Below are positions 10,458-19,734 of a stretch of DNA of 64,000 nt, one piece after another. The notes beneath the pieces were generated by a model, which did no database searches, had not been told where the DNA came from, and was given only the letters and a program-made list of their open reading frames with translations. A program made the position numbers and the translations under genes. The first letter of the stretch is position 1. The number at the start of each line of letters is the position of its first letter. Source of the DNA: Prochlorococcus sp. MIT 0603 (GTDB lineage: Bacteria > Cyanobacteriota > Cyanobacteriia > PCC-6307 > Cyanobiaceae); NCBI RefSeq assembly GCF_000760215.1, contig NZ_JNAW01000002.1, forward strand, positions 342,300 through 406,299. Direction: 5' to 3'.

Positions 10458-10724
10458 CTACTCTGATTCTGGCTCGGCTGCTAATTGGGCAGCGGCTGCT
10501 GCTGCTGCTGCTTTTTTCTTAGCGTCTGCTTCTGCTTGTATAGCGGCATCAGCAGCAGCTTTTTCAGCAGCTTTTTGCTCTTTCTCAAGTTGTATAGCTG
10601 CCGCTTTTGTTTTATTTAGCTTAAGAGTTTTACTATCTGCAAATTTTAAGGCTGTAATAAGAATAGGAACATGAGCAATTCCACCAGCTAAAACCAATGC
10701 TTGACTGTAAGCCATTTGCTTCAT
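10458..10724 (-). CDS. small Ala/Lys-rich protein with N-terminal hydrophobic segment
   Basis: 88 residues. The first 30 residues form a hydrophobic stretch (QALVLAGGIAHVPILITALKF), then a charged helix of Ala, Lys, Glu and Gln including a run of eight alanines near the C-terminus. This looks like a membrane-anchored or membrane-associated helix with a cytoplasmic coiled tail. The opposite strand is also open at 10444-10674, but its product is a low-complexity Ala/Ser sequence that mirrors this one. I prefer this strand because its N-terminus is normal protein-like sequence. Function unknown. Confidence 0.6.
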   Translation of the reverse strand: MKQMAYSQALVLAGGIAHVPILITALKFADSKTLKLNKTKAAAIQLEKEQKAAEKAAADAAIQAEADAKKKAAAAAAAAQLAAEPESE

Positions 10725-10862
10725 ACATATAGCTAGTTAAAAGTATTACATTGATAAGTGCTGGATTTCGTGACCTAGTTGTAAATTGTTTTATTAATTT
10801 GTATCAAATGCAATAAAGGTCATATTTGCTTTATGTTTTAGGCTTTTATCTATGATCAATTA

Positions 10863-12440
10863 TTATCCATGAGAAGGCTCCTGACCTCCTAATCTATCAA
10901 ATAAATCAAGACTTTCTTTATTGAGTCCAATTACATCAACGTTTGATCCTCCAATACTAAGCTTTCTTATGATTTGATCTAAGGCTGCTACACCACTTTG
11001 ATCCCAGATATGTGCTTTGCTCATATCTATAGTTATTTTTTGAGGATGGTTATGTGTGTCAAATCCTTGTAGGAAATATATTTTACTTACAAAAAACAAC
11101 TGCCCAGTAACTTCATATACTATTTCATTTTCATTAATTATTTTAGAGGAAACTTTAATTACTTTGGCTACTTTCCTGCTAAATAGTATTCCTGCTAATG
11201 CAACTCCTGCTATCACTCCTAAAGCAAGATTATGAGGTGTAGTTAGCATTGTCACGGAAAAAGTCATCAGCATCACAGCAGAGTCACTTCTAGGTATTTT
11301 GGAAATATTTTTTAAACCTTTAGTGTCAGCAGTGCTTACTGCAATAGTTATCATTACTGCAACTAATGCAGCCATTGGGATTTGTTCAAGCCAAGGTTTG
11401 CATAATAAAATCATCGCCAGTAGACTTATTCCAGAAGAGAATGTTGATAGTCTAGATTTGCCTCCATTTTCTGTATTCATTACAGACTGACCTACTAGTG
11501 CACAACCTGCCATTCCTCCAAATAATGAAGAGATTATATTTGCAATCCCTTGCCCTCTAGCTTCTCTATTTTTATTTGAATTTGTATCCGTTATATCATC
11601 AAGAATATCCTGAGTTAGAAAAGTTTCCATCAACCCTACTAGTGATATTGCAAGGGCAGTTGGAAGGACAATCCCAAATGTTTCCAAGCTAAATGGTATT
11701 TTCCCATCTGTAATTGAACCAAATGGAATCTGAAAAGTTGGCAAACCTGTTGGCAATTGACCAAGGTCTTTAACAGTCGGTATATCTATATTAAAAGCTA
11801 TAGTTATCATTGTTAGAATTAATATTGCAACCAATTGAGAGGGGATTAATCTGGTTATTCTTGGTAGGCCATATATAATAATTAATCCTATAATTACTAA
11901 TATCCAAACTATCGGTATTTGCATCCCAACAGGAAGAATTTGATGGCCCTCTCCTTTTGTAATTGTCTCTCCATAATGAAAATTCAAACCTAACTGTGGA
12001 AGTTGCGCCTGAAAAATCAATAAAGCAAGCGCATTAACGAATCCACTGAGAACTCCAGTTGGGACAAAACGCATTTGGTACGCGAGTCGCAAATATCCCC
12101 AGAGAATTTGGAATACACCTGTTAATAGTCCTGCTGCAATTAGATAATAAAGGCCTAGACCATCACCTTTTGCATTCCCTATGGCTACAACGCCTGTCAT
12201 TAGAAGTGCAGTTGAACCAGTAGCTGAGGTGATCATCCCTAATCGCCCTCCTACTAAGGCAATTGTTATGGATAGACAAAAAGCGCCGTAAAGACCAACT
12301 TGAGGATCTACTCCTGCTATTCCAGAAAAGGCAATTGCTTCTGGAATCATTGCAAATGCAACAACAAGACCCGATAGAATATCTCTCCTAGGGCTGGTAA
12401 ACCATTCTTTATAAATAGTTGAATTTGTTTGACTTAACAT
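10863..12440 (-). CDS. SulP-family anion transporter with STAS domain (BicA-like)
   Basis: 525 residues from the ATG at 12440. An upstream TTG at 12473 would add 11 residues and overlap the preceding stop. The SulP signature region is at the N-terminus ([20 protein letters not shown]), followed by about 10-12 membrane helices. A C-terminal STAS domain starts around residue 420, with [20 protein letters not shown]. Cyanobacterial members include the Na+-dependent bicarbonate importer BicA, and others carry sulfate. BicA-like bicarbonate uptake is the likely role in a phototroph, but sulfate cannot be excluded. Confidence 0.85.
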   Translation of the reverse strand: MLSQTNSTIYKEWFTSPRRDILSGLVVAFAMIPEAIAFSGIAGVDPQVGLYGAFCLSITIALVGGRLGMITSATGSTALLMTGVVAIGNAKGDGLGLYYLIAAGLLTGVFQILWGYLRLAYQMRFVPTGVLSGFVNALALLIFQAQLPQLGLNFHYGETITKGEGHQILPVGMQIPIVWILVIIGLIIIYGLPRITRLIPSQLVAILILTMITIAFNIDIPTVKDLGQLPTGLPTFQIPFGSITDGKIPFSLETFGIVLPTALAISLVGLMETFLTQDILDDITDTNSNKNREARGQGIANIISSLFGGMAGCALVGQSVMNTENGGKSRLSTFSSGISLLAMILLCKPWLEQIPMAALVAVMITIAVSTADTKGLKNISKIPRSDSAVMLMTFSVTMLTTPHNLALGVIAGVALAGILFSRKVAKVIKVSSKIINENEIVYEVTGQLFFVSKIYFLQGFDTHNHPQKITIDMSKAHIWDQSGVAALDQIIRKLSIGGSNVDVIGLNKESLDLFDRLGGQEPSHG

Positions 12441-12469
12441 CAATAGAATATTTCTTTTGAGACCGTATC

Positions 12470-13747
12470 TCAAAGTGGTGGCAAATTACCCTTTGGATCA
12501 TATTTTGATTTTAATTGCTGTAGTTCAGGCAACCAATTTTTAAAGGCAAGATTGATTTCTTTCTTGTGCCAACTTAAATGAGGGTGTATTTGAGCTAAAT
12601 GAACTCCAGGGAAAAAATCTTCAAGTTTTTCCCAACTCTCTTCAATCCATTGAAGACTCTTTTCTCTTCCAATAGGATCCTCGGCATCCCATGCCCCAGT
12701 TATCCAAGGTTTCCACATTGAATCTCTATAGATAAATGATGAGATATTATCTTGGTTTGCAAAAGTTTTTCCTCCTAACTGTTGAGCAGCAATATATGAA
12801 CTTTTGTTTGGCCTATTATCCATCAACTTCTTAATAACTTCAATTACATCTTTTGCTTTATTCTTTAATGATGGCCCAAGTAATCCTAAAACCTCAGAAT
12901 ATTCCTTTGGACTATCCGATGTTTTTTCTATAGGTAGTTTAAAATTCTTTAATTCATTCATATTTGATACTGTATATCTAGAGAAATCATTTGACTTGGG
13001 CAATTTAATTAATAGTTCTTCGAACTCATCTGAACCATTGATTAGATCAACTTCATAAACCCCATAAGCTTTTATTCTATCACCCCAAACCCAGTGTAAG
13101 CTTATACTTCTTGGCCACTTTTCTGCTAGTTCAATTGTTTTTAATAATTGCATAGGTGTCAATGATGTTTCCCATAAGACTAGAGGCTTTAATTGATATG
13201 TTTTTAGTTTTAAACTTGTTACGATTGCAATAAATGGGGCTGCACCTAAAAGGGCTTTCCATTCTTTAATGTTATTATTAATAGATGAATTTGGTTTAGA
13301 TAAATGAAATTCATTGCCATTACCCCAAAAGCCACTTATTTCTAAAATCTGATCAATCGCTAAACCATATCGTCTGCTTAAAGGGCTAATCCCACCTGTT
13401 AAAATATATCCAACACCGGTCATGCTAGATACTCCTATAGGGAAAGATCGACCAAATGTTGTTACTTCCTCAATGAGCTTTTTCATGCTCACACCAGCTT
13501 GAATTAGCAGTTCTTTCTTTTGATGATCAAAGTTAATTCCTTGAAAATTCTCTTTTAGGTCTAAAGTCCAATGCCCTTCTGCGGCACAACTGCTTGAAGT
13601 TCCTCCACTGCAAACCATTAGAGGCTTTGGTTTTAGCTGACCTGTTTGAATAAGCTTTAATAAATCAGGTTCAATATCTTGATAGATTCCAGCAATTTGA
13701 AGGTCTTGAGCTTGTGGATTAGGAAATATCTTTTTAATATTAGGCAT
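12470..13747 (-). CDS. FAD-linked oxidase (PCMH/GlcD-like)
   Basis: 425 residues. The FAD-binding PCMH domain occupies the first half, with CSGGTSSSCAAEGHWTLDL, GVSMKKLIEEV and SSMTGVGYILTGGISPLSRRYGL, the last resembling the glycine-rich FAD loop. The C-terminus PHLSWHKKEINLAFKNWLPEL resembles the substrate-domain end of BBE/GlcD oxidases. The electron donor is unknown; sugar, aldonolactone or hydroxyacid oxidation are family options. It ends next to the transporter start and the two are probably cotranscribed. Confidence 0.75.
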   Translation of the reverse strand: MPNIKKIFPNPQAQDLQIAGIYQDIEPDLLKLIQTGQLKPKPLMVCSGGTSSSCAAEGHWTLDLKENFQGINFDHQKKELLIQAGVSMKKLIEEVTTFGRSFPIGVSSMTGVGYILTGGISPLSRRYGLAIDQILEISGFWGNGNEFHLSKPNSSINNNIKEWKALLGAAPFIAIVTSLKLKTYQLKPLVLWETSLTPMQLLKTIELAEKWPRSISLHWVWGDRIKAYGVYEVDLINGSDEFEELLIKLPKSNDFSRYTVSNMNELKNFKLPIEKTSDSPKEYSEVLGLLGPSLKNKAKDVIEVIKKLMDNRPNKSSYIAAQQLGGKTFANQDNISSFIYRDSMWKPWITGAWDAEDPIGREKSLQWIEESWEKLEDFFPGVHLAQIHPHLSWHKKEINLAFKNWLPELQQLKSKYDPKGNLPPL

Positions 13748-13838
13748 GAATAAAATTGTTGTTATATGAGATTAATTAGCTTTCTTTTTAGATTTTTGGT
13801 CGTTCTCACGATATTGTTTTTAAAAAGGAAATAAGATT

Positions 13839-14894
13839 TTGATTACTGGGCTTTTAGATAAAATCGATGCCAATGTAGGAATACTCATTATTGGCCATGG
13901 GAGTAGAAATGTCTATGCATGCAATGAATTTGCGGAATTGGCTCAGTCTATAAAGTCTTTATTGCCTTCAATTCCGGTTGAATATGGATATTTAGAATTT
14001 TCTCGTCCAATTATTTCTGATGCCTTAGAAACGCTTAGACGACAATCAGTTAGGAAGGTCATTGCTATACCTGCAATGTTGTTTGCTGCTGGACATGCTA
14101 AAAACGACATACCTTCAGTTTTGAACGCTTATGCCGCAAAGACTGGAATAGAAATTCTATATGGAAGAGAGCTTGGTATTGATAATTCTATGATTAGTGC
14201 TGCTGGGCAAAGAATTAATCAGGCGATTAGTCCTATTGATGATTTCAATTTAAATGAGAGTCTTTTAGTTGTTGTTGGTAGAGGCTCATCAGATCCAGAT
14301 GCAAACTCTAATGTTTCTAAGATCACAAGAATGCTTGTTGAATCTCTAGGATTCGCTTGGGGTGAAACCGTTTACTCAGGGGTTACGTTCCCTCTTGTGG
14401 AACCTGGGTTGCGTCATCTTGTGAAACTAGGTTTTAGAAGGATAGTTGTATTCCCCTATTTTCTCTTCTCAGGTGTTCTTGTAAGTAGAATCAGGAGATT
14501 TGTTGATTTGGTTGCTAAGGATTTTCCTGAGGTTGAATTTGTTCATGCAGGATATTTGGGAAATCATAAAAAAGTCAGAGAAACCTTTTTGGAAAGAATC
14601 AGTGAGGCTATTTCAGGTGATAGTGCAATGAACTGCTCTCTTTGCAAATACAGATCGAATTTGTTGGGCTTTGAAAATGATGTAGGGCTGCCTCAGTCAA
14701 GCCATCACCACCATGTAGAGGGTTTGCTTAATGGCTGTGATTTATGTGAGGGGGAATGTAGTGGGAAGTGTGAGTCTTTAGGTTTGAGCTTGTCTGATCA
14801 AAAGGATCATGTTCACTCTCATAGCAACTACCCTCATGCCAATCACCCCTTTGGCCCTGTCACGCTTCGCACGTTAAATCAAGACCAAATCTAA
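13839..14894 (+). CDS. CbiX/SirB-type sirohydrochlorin chelatase with His/Cys-rich tail
   Basis: 351 residues, TTG start. Two CbiX half-domains are seen: LIIGHGSRN with the metal-binding histidine near the N-terminus and AMLFAAGHAKNDIPS, then VVVGRGSSDPDANSN and VFPYFLFSGVLVSRI in the second half. The last 75 residues are rich in Cys and His (SLCKYRS, SSHHHHVEG, CDLCEGECSGKCES, HVHSHSNYPHANH) and probably bind metal. The family inserts Co2+ for cobalamin or Fe2+ for siroheme. Both are relevant here because a B12-dependent reductase and a siroheme sulfite reductase lie in the same window. Confidence 0.85.
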   Translation: MITGLLDKIDANVGILIIGHGSRNVYACNEFAELAQSIKSLLPSIPVEYGYLEFSRPIISDALETLRRQSVRKVIAIPAMLFAAGHAKNDIPSVLNAYAAKTGIEILYGRELGIDNSMISAAGQRINQAISPIDDFNLNESLLVVVGRGSSDPDANSNVSKITRMLVESLGFAWGETVYSGVTFPLVEPGLRHLVKLGFRRIVVFPYFLFSGVLVSRIRRFVDLVAKDFPEVEFVHAGYLGNHKKVRETFLERISEAISGDSAMNCSLCKYRSNLLGFENDVGLPQSSHHHHVEGLLNGCDLCEGECSGKCESLGLSLSDQKDHVHSHSNYPHANHPFGPVTLRTLNQDQI

Positions 14895-15279
14895 AAATAA
14901 TATTTTATCTCGCTGGCTCAACAGTCTCTTTCTTGAGTAAGTCGCATTAGACTCGTTATATATAAGCAGGGCTTATCTTTATTGATTCATTGTTTTTCCC
15001 TAGTTTTCTCCACAGGTTTTGATAGGTTTTTCCACCGACTAGGCATGAAAACAGTATAAATACTTACTTTTGTGGAGTTTCTTATTGCTGTGATGCCGAC
15101 TTTAGGATCTTGATAATTGTTGATTATAACCACAGGCTTTCTTAATGTTCCTCGAACTCCTTTTCAAGCAAATGAGTCTCACGATGTCTCGCTCGTTGGT
15201 ATCAAATCTTTTGTTCCTTTGACGATTTGACCGATTATGTAGATATTGGTCTGGTAAAGATTTTTGGAATGCTCTCAGG
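14895..15279. other. 385-base gap without a convincing gene
   Basis: No frame gives a credible protein; the best is a 25-codon plus-strand frame starting near 15143. The stretch holds a promoter-like pair (14933-14962) and four CCACA/TGTGG cores in about 130 bases: TTCTCCACA at 15006, TTTTCCACC at 15028, TGTGGAGTT at 15071 and ATAACCACA at 15126. It is unusually long for this compact sequence. It may be a long 5' leader of the DUF2811 gene, hold an unannotated small RNA, or be a DnaA-type protein-binding region. Confidence 0.4.
14933..14962 (+). promoter_or_regulatory. sigma70-like promoter candidate
   Basis: TTGAGT at 14933-14938 and TATATA at 14957-14962 with an 18-base spacer. Transcription from here would give a leader of about 310 bases before the DUF2811 gene, or a separate small RNA. 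Match by eye only. Confidence 0.35.
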
Positions 15280-15597
15280 ATGGATCAAGCACAATTAAAG
15301 GCAATTGATACAAAAGCAAAGCAAAGCTTTCGTTCGGATCAATCTCTAATAAACCTTGATAATGATTTATTAAAAATAGAACAGGCTGGAGATATAGCTT
15401 CTTCAGTTAGCATTGAAACTGAGATTCCAGAAGTGCTCTATAGGGGCATGAAGCAATTTATTTCTACAAATTCTAAATGGGACCAATATCGATTAATGAG
15501 TTCAGCATTGGCAAACTTTCTTTTTCAAAATGGATGTGATGATAGAGCTATAACCGAGAGGTATCTTGACGACTTGTTTAATATGGCTGATTCTTAA
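15280..15597 (+). CDS. DUF2811-type small protein
   Basis: 105 residues. The second half (ETEIPEVLYRGMKQFIS, WDQYRLMSSALANFLFQNG, ITERYLDDLF) resembles the cyanobacterial DUF2811 domain, a short helical unit of unknown function. The N-terminal 40 residues are charged and lack motifs. Its 3' end overlaps the convergent GMC oxidoreductase gene by 20 bases. Assignment rests on recalled family pattern. Confidence 0.65.
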   Translation: MDQAQLKAIDTKAKQSFRSDQSLINLDNDLLKIEQAGDIASSVSIETEIPEVLYRGMKQFISTNSKWDQYRLMSSALANFLFQNGCDDRAITERYLDDLFNMADS

Positions 15598-17218
15598 TTG
15601 CTTGCATACACGCTCTTCTGGTGATAGCCATCATTGTCAATGTAGGACTTTGCCAGGCAGAAGTTGGCCAACAGGCCCCATCAACAATTTGAACATTTTT
15701 GCATTTCCAAAGTCTATTCCATTTATCTAATACACTGTTATCTTCTTTACTGCCCATTGGAGCTCCACCTACTTCGTGAATGTAATACCCAGGTGGGGGA
15801 GGGCTATTTTGCAATGCAAATGCTTTCTCACTGATTTGGGATAGAAATGGAATTCTTACAAGATCTTTGAAAGGGGTCACCTCACCACCAGAGCATGAGA
15901 TGCATTTTTCTATGGTTTTATTCATATGATTGACCATTCTCAATTCATTTTCTTTCCATTTACAATTTATATGAGGAATGGGCAAGCCAAATTGATCTGA
16001 TTTATTAGTTAGGGTTACTTTATTCTCTTCGTATGCCAATACCTCACCGTGCCCTATTAGGAAACCTGTTTTAGTTTTAGGCTTCCTTTTAAGAAGGGCT
16101 GGTGGCTCGAAACGATCAATCCCTCCCCAAAGACCATATCCTCTTATGAAGTCTATTGTGTTACTCGAATCCAATTTTGATCCAAATGGTATAAAGAAAC
16201 TACCTGCGCCTGAGAGTTCATTTTTCCCATTAGCATTTATTTGATTGTCATCATGAAGAGAAAAAAAACGACATGTAGAAATATGATCCATTAAATAGCA
16301 ACCCAGCTTTCCAGATGGATCAATTAACCCATTATTCCTGACATTTTCAGATGAGTTTAGGAGGATCTTTAAAGTCTGAATTGTAGAAGCGCATAATATT
16401 ATTAGCTTGCACTTAATTCTTGCTCTCTCTTTATTTAATCTATTAATAATCACTATTTCTTCTGCTAGATTTTGGTTTTTATTCATTACTAAATGCTCTA
16501 CAATATGATTTGATAGTATTTCTACTTTTCCTGTTGAAAGGGCTTTCTTTAAGCTGCTTCCTACGCTACTTGATGTAGGCCAATCATTATCATTTAATTT
16601 CCTTGGTCCAAAACCTCTTGAATGAATCATCTTATAGTTTAATCCTTTAAATATTTTTTCTTTAAATATTTTTTCCGAATTTGTAAAAGGTAAATTTTTT
16701 ATGAATTCACCATCTGGTAATTGCTCTAAATTATCTTTATTTCCGTGGACTTTAAAAAATCTCTCTAAATAATTATAATGTTTTTCTAGATCTAAATAAT
16801 TAATTGGCCATTCAGGACCATATCCATCAATAGAAGCGGCTTTAAAATCTTTTTGAGAAAGTCTTAATGTAATACCACCCCAAGTTAAACTTCTGCCACC
16901 AACTTGTCTGCCTTGTGTCCATATAAATGGATGATTTTTAGGATATGAATATTGATTTTCTTTTTCATTTATATATAAAGAAGGGTTTGATTTCCAATAG
17001 CCAGGATGTTGTGCTTGCTGACTATTCTCTCCATTAATAAGTCCTTTTATTCTTTTAAATGTATTGAGAGGCTCATAACCTAATGCATCTGATGGATTAA
17101 GATTAGGACCAGCTTCTATAACGAGAACTCTTATCCCTAGTTCTGCAAGAGTAAGGGCAGCTATTCCTCCAGTTGCACCTGAACCAATTACTACAGCTTC
17201 GAACGGATAATTAATCAA
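15578..17218 (-). CDS. GMC-family FAD oxidoreductase
   Basis: 546 residues. The N-terminal dinucleotide-binding motif is VVIGSGATGGIAALTLAE, followed by VLVIEAG; TQGRQVGGRSLTWGGITLR is the GMC FAD loop. The C-terminus has IHEVGGAPMG and a final ACWPTSAWQSPTLTMMAITRR that carries the active-site end of glucose-methanol-choline enzymes. These flavoproteins oxidise alcohols or sugars, but the substrate is not evident. No signal peptide is seen, so it is probably cytoplasmic. Confidence 0.87.
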   Translation of the reverse strand: MINYPFEAVVIGSGATGGIAALTLAELGIRVLVIEAGPNLNPSDALGYEPLNTFKRIKGLINGENSQQAQHPGYWKSNPSLYINEKENQYSYPKNHPFIWTQGRQVGGRSLTWGGITLRLSQKDFKAASIDGYGPEWPINYLDLEKHYNYLERFFKVHGNKDNLEQLPDGEFIKNLPFTNSEKIFKEKIFKGLNYKMIHSRGFGPRKLNDNDWPTSSSVGSSLKKALSTGKVEILSNHIVEHLVMNKNQNLAEEIVIINRLNKERARIKCKLIILCASTIQTLKILLNSSENVRNNGLIDPSGKLGCYLMDHISTCRFFSLHDDNQINANGKNELSGAGSFFIPFGSKLDSSNTIDFIRGYGLWGGIDRFEPPALLKRKPKTKTGFLIGHGEVLAYEENKVTLTNKSDQFGLPIPHINCKWKENELRMVNHMNKTIEKCISCSGGEVTPFKDLVRIPFLSQISEKAFALQNSPPPPGYYIHEVGGAPMGSKEDNSVLDKWNRLWKCKNVQIVDGACWPTSAWQSPTLTMMAITRRACMQAIKNQPY

Positions 17219-17370
17219 ATTTTAAATATTACATTTTATTCAATCTATATTTTACTATCTGAAATGACATTAGATGATAAAATATTGTTATTAAAAAAAG
17301 GGATTAAACATAGAAATTGGTTCATATCCTAAGCGATTTTTCCAGCTAGATTTTACTAATAGAAAAACTT

Positions 17371-17673
17371 TTAGCTTCTTGCAACCCATGAAGGTGCACC
17401 TGAAAACCAATTGCCTAGCTCTTCAGGAGAAGGCTTATGAATAGGATTTACTTCAGTTGATCCTAGATCTAGTTCATTCAATAATTTACTTATTGCATCA
17501 TTACATTCATTAGCTTGTTGGAGCCTTTTTGCCTGTTTCAACCAAGAACTAACCTTTTGGTCTTGATCAGCAGCTTTTTGTATATATATTCTTTCATTTA
17601 AACTAACCCCATTTCCCTTGGACAATCTACTAAGTATCTCTTGAATATGTTTGATAGTGATTGAAGAAAACAC
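17371..17673 (-). CDS. small protein of unknown function
   Basis: 100 residues, mostly helical and charged, without membrane segment or cysteine motif (one Cys). The end is distinctive: KPSPEELGNWFSGAPSWVARS, a Pro/Trp-rich tail that looks conserved rather than random. It lies 152 bases upstream of the GMC gene and 175 bases from the divergent pentapeptide gene. I do not recognise the family. Confidence 0.6.
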   Translation of the reverse strand: MFSSITIKHIQEILSRLSKGNGVSLNERIYIQKAADQDQKVSSWLKQAKRLQQANECNDAISKLLNELDLGSTEVNPIHKPSPEELGNWFSGAPSWVARS

Positions 17674-17848
17674 TCTTTTTGAATAGCTTATTTATTTTTA
17701 GCTAGCTTTTAGCAAATGAGCTATTATTCAATAGAAACATTTTATTAAATTTTTAGCTAGAACACTTTCGCTTGGACAAAATAAAGAAGAGTGTTTTACT
17801 TTTAATTGATATTAAATTATCTCACTCGTATTGATTCAGTAGTAATCT

Positions 17849-18325
17849 ATGCTATCAAGAATTCTCTTTTTCTTCATTTCTTTATTTTTGTTTTTGATTA
17901 CTGAAATCCCTGGTTTTGCAGCAATTGATTATGGGAAGCAAACTTTAGTAGGCAATGATTTCTCTAAGTTAGATTTAAAAGGAGCTACGTTTTACCTGAC
18001 AAATCTACAGAATGCAGATTTATCCGATAGTGATTTAGAAGGAGCAAATCTATTTGGGGCCAAATTATTAAATACTAACTTATCAAATACTAATTTAAAA
18101 AATGCAACTCTAGATTCTGCTGTTTTTGATGGAGCTAATCTGGAGAATGCAGTTTTAGAGGATGCATTCGCATTTAATGCAAGGTTTAATAATGTAGAAA
18201 TTAATGGGAGTGACTTTACAAATGTTATTTTGAGAGATGAAGATCTTCGTTATCTATGCTCAATAGCCATTGGTGTAAATCCAGTAACTCAAAGAGATAC
18301 TAAAGAAACACTGGAATGCATTTAA
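17849..18325 (+). CDS. secreted pentapeptide-repeat protein, probably thylakoid lumenal
   Basis: 158 residues. A signal peptide is clear (hydrophobic core LFFFISLFLFLITEIPGFA, cleavage likely after FAA). Residues 35-125 hold pentapeptide repeats of the A(D/N)LxX type, such as NADLSDSDLEGANLFGA. The C-terminal cap LRYLCSIAIGVNP plus a final Cys could form a disulfide. The product is similar in plan to the one at 60045-60557. Such proteins form a right-handed quadrilateral beta helix, and their lumenal function is not known. Confidence 0.85.
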   Translation: MLSRILFFFISLFLFLITEIPGFAAIDYGKQTLVGNDFSKLDLKGATFYLTNLQNADLSDSDLEGANLFGAKLLNTNLSNTNLKNATLDSAVFDGANLENAVLEDAFAFNARFNNVEINGSDFTNVILRDEDLRYLCSIAIGVNPVTQRDTKETLECI

Positions 18326-18359
18326 TAATGATTCAATAGCATTAAGTTAAATTTGATGT

Positions 18360-18740
18360 TTATTTAGAATAATACTCTTTTTTAAACTTCCCAATTGGAC
18401 TGTTTAGGTATCCAAGAGTATTTAGATTCTTGATTAGATTTTTACTGAAATTATAGTTATTACTTTCGGTTAGATAATTATGACCAAATTCTTTTAATGT
18501 AAGCTTTACAAGGTTCAACTCCCTTTCAGAGCCTAGTTTCTTCCCTATTGCTTGATAGGATTCGTTCATTGCAATCTTCGTTCTTTCCTTTTCAAGTACT
18601 ATTCTTATCTTATTATCTAAATTGCTAAATAAAACATATATAAAACTTTTTGATTGATTATTCCTGATAGATTTATTCGAAATATAATCTCTTATTCTTA
18701 TTGGATTTGGGTAAATCTTTTTTTTAATTTTGCAATTCAT
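18360..18740 (-). CDS. Lys/Asn-rich protein of unknown function
   Basis: 126 residues, very rich in Lys, Asn and Ile, with no recognised motif. It starts three bases after the stop of the ribbon-helix-helix-like gene and is almost certainly cotranscribed with it. The segment ERTKIAMNESYQAIGKKLGSERELNLV looks helical. The composition follows the AT bias and could indicate relaxed constraint or a recent gene. Pairing with a putative DNA-binding protein allows a toxin-antitoxin reading, but there is no direct support. Confidence 0.5.
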   Translation of the reverse strand: MNCKIKKKIYPNPIRIRDYISNKSIRNNQSKSFIYVLFSNLDNKIRIVLEKERTKIAMNESYQAIGKKLGSERELNLVKLTLKEFGHNYLTESNNYNFSKNLIKNLNTLGYLNSPIGKFKKEYYSK

Positions 18741-18743
18741 TTT

Positions 18744-19253
18744 TTATAAGGTGTTATTTTTTGCAGATAGTGTTTCATATTCTTCCCAAATACTATTAAC
18801 TTCAGCCAGAGCTATTCTTTTCTTGCATGCATCATCATATCTTTGTATTGCAACATTTGGAATTGATCCTTTGCTTTTCATCGCTCTTAACCCAATTTCA
18901 AGACATTGCAATGCAACACTTGAAAGGTCTCTGCCTTCAGCGGCAGCCCATACTTTCATTAAGTAATTAAGACTTGAGGGAACTGATACTTGTAATTTTG
19001 ATGAATTTGCTGCGTTTAAACTTAGGTCGTCAAGGCTATTATCTTTTTCAATTAATCCGGCTTTAATAGTTTTTCTTGTGGCTTTTATTTGCTGGTCCAG
19101 TTCACTCGTAGATATTTTGGGATCTAGGCTTTCTAAAGCATAAATAGCCCTTTCATTTTTATTTAGAGACTCAATTGCCCATAGCGATGTCTCCTCGGGG
19201 AGAGAGGTGGTCTTAATCCATTGGTCTCTGAAGTCGCTCCAGGTCTTTTTCAT
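18744..19253 (-). CDS. protein with ribbon-helix-helix-like segment
   Basis: 169 residues. The centre, SKLQVSVPSSLNYLMKVWA followed by AEGRDLSSVALQCLEIGLR, has the strand-helix-helix pattern of ribbon-helix-helix DNA-binding or plasmid-type regulators. The N-terminal half is a charged helical region and the C-terminal end is helical. It precedes the Lys/Asn-rich gene by three bases. Imperfect inverted repeats lie just upstream (19287-19340), so autoregulation is plausible but untested. Confidence 0.55.
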   Translation of the reverse strand: MKKTWSDFRDQWIKTTSLPEETSLWAIESLNKNERAIYALESLDPKISTSELDQQIKATRKTIKAGLIEKDNSLDDLSLNAANSSKLQVSVPSSLNYLMKVWAAAEGRDLSSVALQCLEIGLRAMKSKGSIPNVAIQRYDDACKKRIALAEVNSIWEEYETLSAKNNTL

Positions 19254-19286
19254 GCTGAATATGATCTACATGTATTCTACTAATAT

Positions 19287-19340
19287 CTGTATGCATTGTC
19301 TACAGAGTGAGTATAGATTCTAAATAACTCTATAAAGAGT
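19287..19340. promoter_or_regulatory. inverted and direct repeats upstream of the RHH-like gene
   Basis: CTGTA (19287-19291) and TACAG (19301-19305) form an interrupted inverted repeat. ACTCT (19327-19331) and AGAGT (19336-19340) form a second. GAGTATA occurs at 19309 and again at 19337 in direct orientation. Located 34-87 bases upstream of the start at 19253, this is a candidate operator. Confidence 0.3.
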
Positions 19341-19520
19341 ATATGCTGTGTCTATTCCCTCTTTCTAGCTAACCGCTTTTTGGCACCCCACCTCATGTTC
19401 AGTCGACTTCTTTTAACTGGCTTTTTGCTTGCCAGGTGAAAGTTTTTTAATATTTAACCTGCCCTTCATTTGTTAGAACTATTGTTATTCATATGGGCTT
19501 GCCATCTTTATAGTTTTTAA

Positions 19521-19727
19521 ATGAAAACTTTATTGCTTCTTTCCCCAATTGTATTTTTTGTTTTGCCAACAGCTGTCTTATCAGAGAACTATTATCTGAT
19601 ACTTACAAAAAGGGGGACTGGCTTAGAAAGAATAGAGATGGATAATAAGGAAGATTGTGATCAATTAGGAAAACAATGGAGCGAGGTGTCTGGATCTCAT
19701 ACCTATGCATGCCTTCAAATTGAATAA
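19521..19727 (+). CDS. small secreted protein
   Basis: 68 residues with a clear signal peptide (LLLLSPIVFFVLPTAVLS, cleavage likely after LSE or LS). The mature part is about 48 residues, with two cysteines (C45 and C65) that could pair outside the cytoplasm. YLILTKRGTGLERIEM and CDQLGKQW look like a small compact domain. The start is a good ATG. Family not recognised. Confidence 0.65.
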   Translation: MKTLLLLSPIVFFVLPTAVLSENYYLILTKRGTGLERIEMDNKEDCDQLGKQWSEVSGSHTYACLQIE

Positions 19728-19734
19728 AGCTATC

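Noticed and set aside
10444-10674. Plus-strand Ala/Ser frame opposite the small Ala/Lys gene
   Set aside because: It is low-complexity and mirrors repeated GCT/GCA codons on the other strand, whose product has a better N-terminus.
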